A stretch of 64,000 bases of DNA from Bacteroidota bacterium (GTDB lineage Bacteria; Bacteroidota; Bacteroidia; NS11-12g; UBA9320): positions 1 through 64,000 of the forward strand of contig WGNA01000012.1 of NCBI GenBank assembly GCA_016124755.1, in the 5' to 3' direction. A program made the position numbers and the translations under genes. Of this stretch, positions 59,648 through 64,000 are shown one piece after another. The notes beneath the pieces were generated by a model. The model searched no databases and was not told the DNA's origin. It saw only the letters and a list, made by a program, of their open reading frames with translations. Position 1 is the stretch's first letter; each line of letters begins with the position of its first letter.

Positions 59648-62600
59648 TTAGTTTCTATTTTGGTCAACCAGCAGTCGCAGAACTTCGGTGTTATACCCTA
59701 CCGAAATTTCGAGCACATACACGCCGGTTGGAAGATTAGAAACATCCAGATGAATGTAATTCCCGTCAACATTCTGGTTAACTTCTTGAGAAACCACCTG
59801 GCCGCTCATGTTGGTAATCCTGATTTCAGGAACTGCAGTTGTAATCTGGTCGGTTGATTTCAACTCAACGTATACATCAGTTCGTGAAGGAACCGGGAAC
59901 ATGTTCAACACAAGTCCTTCTCCTTTATTTCCTTTTGTAAGGTCAATCATTCTGGTAACGCTGTAATCGAAGTCACCGTTAAAATCAACCTGTTTGATTC
60001 TGTAGTAAACAATGTTTGACTTTGCCTCACCGAAGTAATCCGGGAACACATAGTTTCTCATGGTTGAAGAGTTACCCGCTCCGGTAACTTTACCAATTGT
60101 TGTGAATTCTGTTTCACCTTCCCATCTGCGCTCAATTTCAAAATGATCGTTGTCTTGTTCTGAAGCTGTTGCCCAGGTAAGTCGGTTGGTTGTTACAGAT
60201 TCTGGTCTGGCCTGGAAATCAACCCAGGTAACCGGCACCGGCTGAGTACATTCTGTTCCGGTTTCGATCTGGAAGAAAGTGCTTGGAGAGAACTGATTGT
60301 TGAATTCCGTTTTAACCCAACCGGATGATTGTGATGCAGAGGAAATTCTGAGTTCGTCTATTTTGCCTTTGAAGTAACGGTTATCGCTGTACAATCTCTT
60401 ACCAATGAAGAGGTCGTTGTTTCCGGCATTAATATTTCCGGAAGCAGAAGCAGAATAAGCAAGACTTCCGTTGATGTAAACTTTCTTCTGGTTTGAACCA
60501 AGATTACCATCATATACGAAATGAACAAGTGCCCAGGTGTAAGTTGAAACAGATCCGTTGTCGTCTCTGTAATGACCGGTGTTGGTTGTAACTCTTGAAT
60601 TGATTGCAACCGGATTGGTTCCACCGTCAACACCAAACATATATTCTTCCTGATTCACGGTTGATCCTTTTACCGCGAACGGAGCATCGTCAACCGGTGT
60701 TCCACTGATTCTCACCCAGGCAGACATGGTAAGATTCTTACCGTTAATATCAAGACTGTTGTTGTGAGAAACCCGCATATAAGAGCTACCGCCGAAGTTT
60801 CGAGCATTACCAAGGAAACCGGAAGTGTTGCTGGTTCCATAGTTTGTTGCATCGTTGTCGTTACCGGTTGCGTCGTTCACATCTTCGAAGTGATAAACTG
60901 CCCGGTAAGAAGAATTCCATGTTGAAGTTGATGATGGATTCACATTAGCCGAATCCACATTTCCGTGTCTCAGATAGAGAATGGTGTTTTCGTTGTATTT
61001 CAATACATCAACATTACCCCAGAAAATAAGATGTCCTGTTGCTCCGTCGTAGCTCACGATTTCAATATCCAGTCGTTGTCCGGCCTGATTGGTAAGCTGA
61101 ACATCATAGCCATCGTTGCTGGCAATTCCACCACCCTGACCGTAAACGTATTTCTTCAACTCATCCCGGGTGATATCAAAATACACCGGGAAGTTGGTGA
61201 GGTTGTTATCTCCGTCAACTTTCTCGTGATTGATGGTAATCTTGAGAGAACCACAGAAAGGACCCGTTCCCACTTCTGAAACAAATCCGAAATTATTGTT
61301 ATTGTCTTCCTGTCCGTAGCTGTCGAACTGAGCATTTTCAATGTTATCGGTTGTAAGGCTGGATCCGGATGGGTAATCACTCAATTTGGTGTTGGTGATG
61401 TATCCATTTTCCTGAGAATTGCAGAAGTTCAAACCGTAAATAGCATAATCTGCGCTGTTGCCGGTTGTTGTTCCACCTACCTGATTTACCCAGGTTAAAC
61501 TGTTAATGGAGTTTTTATCAAACTTAATAAAGCGTGTATCTGTAGAAGCTACAACATCGTAAACTCCCTCACCTGTTGAAGTGATATTAATGGTTGTATT
61601 GTACTGGAAGTTGGTTCCGTCAGCAGATTCGCTAATGATGGCAATGGCTCCGGATTCTATAGCTCCCAGATAGAGAGAGTAAATGTTTCCAGCCGGTACA
61701 GTACCATCAAGTTCTACGATCAGATTATCTGTGTCGGTATCAAAACTTGCATATCGTCCGTCTGGCGCGTCAAGCAGATTACTTTGATCAACAATTCCAT
61801 CTGAATAGGTCACTACTTTGAAATTCTCATTCATACAACCAAATGGTTTTTCAAATGAGTAGTAACCATCTGTTCCGGTAATTGCACTGTCAATCGGTGT
61901 GTTTTCTCCGTCGTTCAACTCTCCGTTCAGATTGAGATCATTATACAGATAAACGGTAACACCACCTTGTCCGTTCTCACCACCGTCTTTTGTACCATTC
62001 GCATTGTCGTCACGGAATACATATCCGTCTATCAACACTGGACCATTGATACCGAAGTTGTTTAATGAATCGGTGTTACCTCCAGAAGTAAAGGATGCTG
62101 TTTCAATGTTGTCGGATGTAAGCTCGCCATTGTCTGGCAACGTACCTGTATTTGTTGAAACGATATAGCTCTTTGTTCCATCACACAATTCAACACCATA
62201 AATAGCGTAGTCCTTGATGTTGGTTGATGTAGAACCATATTGATTATATCCTGAAATGGTGTTAATCTGATCTTTATCAAATTTGATGTATTTGGTATTT
62301 CTGGCCGCTGTAACCGTATATGCCAGTTTCCCGGAAGAAGTGATTGCAATGTTTGTATTGTGATAGAAATTGATTCCATCAGAAGACTCACTGATTATTG
62401 CATAGGCACCGTCTTCAATTGTTTTAAGATAAACAGTGTACTGATTGCCTGCTTGTACTTCACCGTTCAACTCAACGATCAAGTTATAATCGTCCATCGT
62501 ATAGCTTGCATAAGTATTGCCCGGAGCACCAACAGCGTTGCTTGCATCATTAAATCCTGAGGAGTACTTAACTGATTTCACATATTTAGGTGAACATTCA

Positions 62601-64000
62601 TAATTCACTTCAAATTCGTAATAACCATTGTTATCGGTTGTTGCTGTATCAATCGGAGTTCCTTCGCCATTGGTTACGTCAATTATTCCATTATGGTTGA
62701 GATCTTCATACAGGTACACGGTAACTCCCGGTACATCTTCTTCATTGTTATCCTGTATGGTGTCACGGTTTCTGTCGAAATAGGTGTAGCCAGAAATTAC
62801 ATTTACACTATTTCCGTGATTTCCACAGGGCAGGTACCAGTTAAAAATGGCGTTACCGGTAACATAGCTGTCACCATTAGTTGCATCTGAAATAAATGTA
62901 AGTGTTGCAGTGGTAACATTTCCCGGAACATCATTTATAGTAAGTGTTTGAATGGTTTCAGACTTACCGAGATCATAAGTATTAATGGTTACCGTAGAAC
63001 TCTGCGTTCCTGCCGTAAGAGTGAAGGTACCGGTACGGCTGTCGTTATTCATTTTAATAATGGGTAATACCACACTAATGTTTTTAGTATTAGTGGTTGC
63101 CAGCATCGTGAAATAGGTATATGATGTATTGTGGTAATTATAATAATGTTCACCACTCAAACTGGTGTTATTATCAACACAATATTCATCCTTCAATTTT
63201 ACATAAGCGGTGAATCCGTGCATGTAATTCGAACAACTCTGAACATGCATGGTTACTGATGATGCCGCCGGAAGAGTTGCACTGTAATATCCTTTATTGG
63301 AAGTGCCTGAAACGTTGTTCAGCGCATGTGCATTGCTGCTGGTCCAGCTAACCGTATTAGTGCCATTTGAAAATGATCCGGAAGTCGGCAAACCACCTTT
63401 GTAGATTCCTTCCACATAAATTTCCTTAATGTGAGAAACGGATTCTGCAATGTTGATGGTAGTGTAGGTGTTATCTGTAGCTCCTTTTCCGTAAGCAATG
63501 ATACAAGGATCGAGACTCACCGAGTTGCCGTCACATTCATCTGTGGTCTGACCACATGGCTCAAACCAATTGAATGAAACATTACCCGCGATGTAGCTGT
63601 CTCCATAACTGTTGTCAGATAAAAATTTGACCGTTGCGGAGGTAATATTTCCAGGAACATCTTCCAATGTCAGGGTTTGGAGTGACATTGACTGTCCCAG
63701 ATCATATGTATTAATCGTAACCGATTTTGTAAGTGTACCGGCAGTTAAAGTAAAGGTGGCGGTTCTTGAATCGTTGTTCATTTCCACTACCGGAATTACT
63801 GCTGTAATAGTTTTAGACTTAGTTGTAGCAGGAATGGTGATGCTGGTTGTATTGCTGCTGTGATATTCGTAAAAACGGTCATCTGTTAAGGATGTGTTAT
63901 TAGAAGCACAGTACTCACTTTTTAACTTTACATAGGCAACCAACCCGTGCATATATGATTTGTTGTTTCCAACAGTCATTGAAACGGAAGATGCTGCAGG
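59648..64000 (-). CDS. giant repetitive surface adhesin with T9SS type A domain (5' end outside window)
   Basis: At least 1,450 residues are present and the reading frame runs off the right edge. From the N-terminal side there are tandem beta modules of about 243 residues. Two SdrD_B-like Ca-binding modules come next (FDRNRDTIQDNNEEDVPGVT near 62790; FRDDNANGTKDGGENG near 62000), each followed by a discoidin-like part. A DUF2341 domain (about 61250-60960), a LamG/concanavalin-like domain (about 60900-60290) and a type A sorting domain (LVLNMFPVPSRTDVYVEL, VYVLEISVG) complete it. It is expected to be anchored on the cell surface and mediate adhesion. Confidence 0.88.
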   Translation of the reverse strand, partial: PAASSVSMTVGNNKSYMHGLVAYVKLKSEYCASNNTSLTDDRFYEYHSSNTTSITIPATTKSKTITAVIPVVEMNNDSRTATFTLTAGTLTKSVTINTYDLGQSMSLQTLTLEDVPGNITSATVKFLSDNSYGDSYIAGNVSFNWFEPCGQTTDECDGNSVSLDPCIIAYGKGATDNTYTTINIAESVSHIKEIYVEGIYKGGLPTSGSFSNGTNTVSWTSSNAHALNNVSGTSNKGYYSATLPAASSVTMHVQSCSNYMHGFTAYVKLKDEYCVDNNTSLSGEHYYNYHNTSYTYFTMLATTNTKNISVVLPIIKMNNDSRTGTFTLTAGTQSSTVTINTYDLGKSETIQTLTINDVPGNVTTATLTFISDATNGDSYVTGNAIFNWYLPCGNHGNSVNVISGYTYFDRNRDTIQDNNEEDVPGVTVYLYEDLNHNGIIDVTNGEGTPIDTATTDNNGYYEFEVNYECSPKYVKSVKYSSGFNDASNAVGAPGNTYASYTMDDYNLIVELNGEVQAGNQYTVYLKTIEDGAYAIISESSDGINFYHNTNIAITSSGKLAYTVTAARNTKYIKFDKDQINTISGYNQYGSTSTNIKDYAIYGVELCDGTKSYIVSTNTGTLPDNGELTSDNIETASFTSGGNTDSLNNFGINGPVLIDGYVFRDDNANGTKDGGENGQGGVTVYLYNDLNLNGELNDGENTPIDSAITGTDGYYSFEKPFGCMNENFKVVTYSDGIVDQSNLLDAPDGRYASFDTDTDNLIVELDGTVPAGNIYSLYLGAIESGAIAIISESADGTNFQYNTTINITSTGEGVYDVVASTDTRFIKFDKNSINSLTWVNQVGGTTTGNSADYAIYGLNFCNSQENGYITNTKLSDYPSGSSLTTDNIENAQFDSYGQEDNNNNFGFVSEVGTGPFCGSLKITINHEKVDGDNNLTNFPVYFDITRDELKKYVYGQGGGIASNDGYDVQLTNQAGQRLDIEIVSYDGATGHLIFWGNVDVLKYNENTILYLRHGNVDSANVNPSSTSTWNSSYRAVYHFEDVNDATGNDNDATNYGTSNTSGFLGNARNFGGSSYMRVSHNNSLDINGKNLTMSAWVRISGTPVDDAPFAVKGSTVNQEEYMFGVDGGTNPVAINSRVTTNTGHYRDDNGSVSTYTWALVHFVYDGNLGSNQKKVYINGSLAYSASASGNINAGNNDLFIGKRLYSDNRYFKGKIDELRISSASQSSGWVKTEFNNQFSPSTFFQIETGTECTQPVPVTWVDFQARPESVTTNRLTWATASEQDNDHFEIERRWEGETEFTTIGKVTGAGNSSTMRNYVFPDYFGEAKSNIVYYRIKQVDFNGDFDYSVTRMIDLTKGNKGEGLVLNMFPVPSRTDVYVELKSTDQITTAVPEIRITNMSGQVVSQEVNQNVDGNYIHLDVSNLPTGVYVLEISVGYNTEVLRLLVDQNRN
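62830..63965 (-). repeat. tandem modules of about 243 residues inside adhesin
   Basis: One full module and part of a second are seen. The pairs SYMHGLVAYVKLKSEYC/NYMHGFTAYVKLKDEYC and VVEMNNDSRTATFTLTAGT/IIKMNNDSRTGTFTLTAGT recur 243 residues (about 729 bp) apart. The right edge of the window already reads PAASSVSMTV, the end of a further module, so more copies lie beyond. Confidence 0.8.

Overview
The window reads as chromosome of a member of the Bacteroidota, most likely of the Flavobacteriales. The reasons are: at least eight proteins ending in type IX secretion (T9SS) sorting domains of type A or type B; promoters of the Bacteroidota form TTTG-N(17-23)-TAnnTTTG; an isolated atpD-atpC pair; and single-enzyme families typical of the group (short arginine decarboxylase, deoxyhypusine-synthase-like protein, LytS/LytTR pairs, DUF6934). 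The species cannot be named from the sequence alone.

Layout. Positions 1-3892 hold a reverse-strand rRNA operon (16S, tRNA-Ile, tRNA-Ala, 5' part of 23S), and three tandem promoter-like sites lie upstream at 4029-4256. Positions 4377-11298 are a tightly overlapping run, aroB-aroA-aroC followed by a LytS-type sensor kinase and its LytTR regulator, so shikimate-pathway enzymes and a two-component system probably share a transcript. Positions 11614-18704 hold a small T9SS cargo protein, a dicarboxylate/amino-acid symporter and two tandem paralogous M43 metalloproteases. These are followed by topA and a SirB1-like protein, two large type-B T9SS surface proteins (21973-30077), and an Smr-domain protein.

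Positions 30761-47622 are the accessory part. This stretch holds three copies of a MITE-like element of about 345-385 bp with TGCTTCTCC-type terminal inverted repeats. Copy 3 lies inside an ORF6N-domain gene, and the two halves are still in the same frame. It also holds a deoxyhypusine-synthase-like gene and arginine decarboxylase separated by a long inverted repeat, a DUF6934 gene with a 51-residue partner, a von Willebrand A protein, an Xaa-Pro aminopeptidase, a cytochrome/copper-monooxygenase fusion exported by T9SS, a small-ORF cluster, and an ECF sigma factor with a large membrane anti-sigma-like protein.

Positions 47630-58787 return to housekeeping: alaS divergent from an M23 peptidase-MerR-beta-barrel-HhH-pdxJ operon, then an HPt protein plus an NtrC-type regulator without a kinase, then atpD-atpC. 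The window ends inside a very large repetitive T9SS adhesin (59648 to beyond 64000).

No CRISPR array, prophage, transposase or complete new defence system is visible. The least explained items are the MITE and its ORF6N insertion, the DUF6934/51-residue pair, the inverted repeat between the polyamine genes, the aro/LytS linkage and the small-ORF cluster at 42691-43230.
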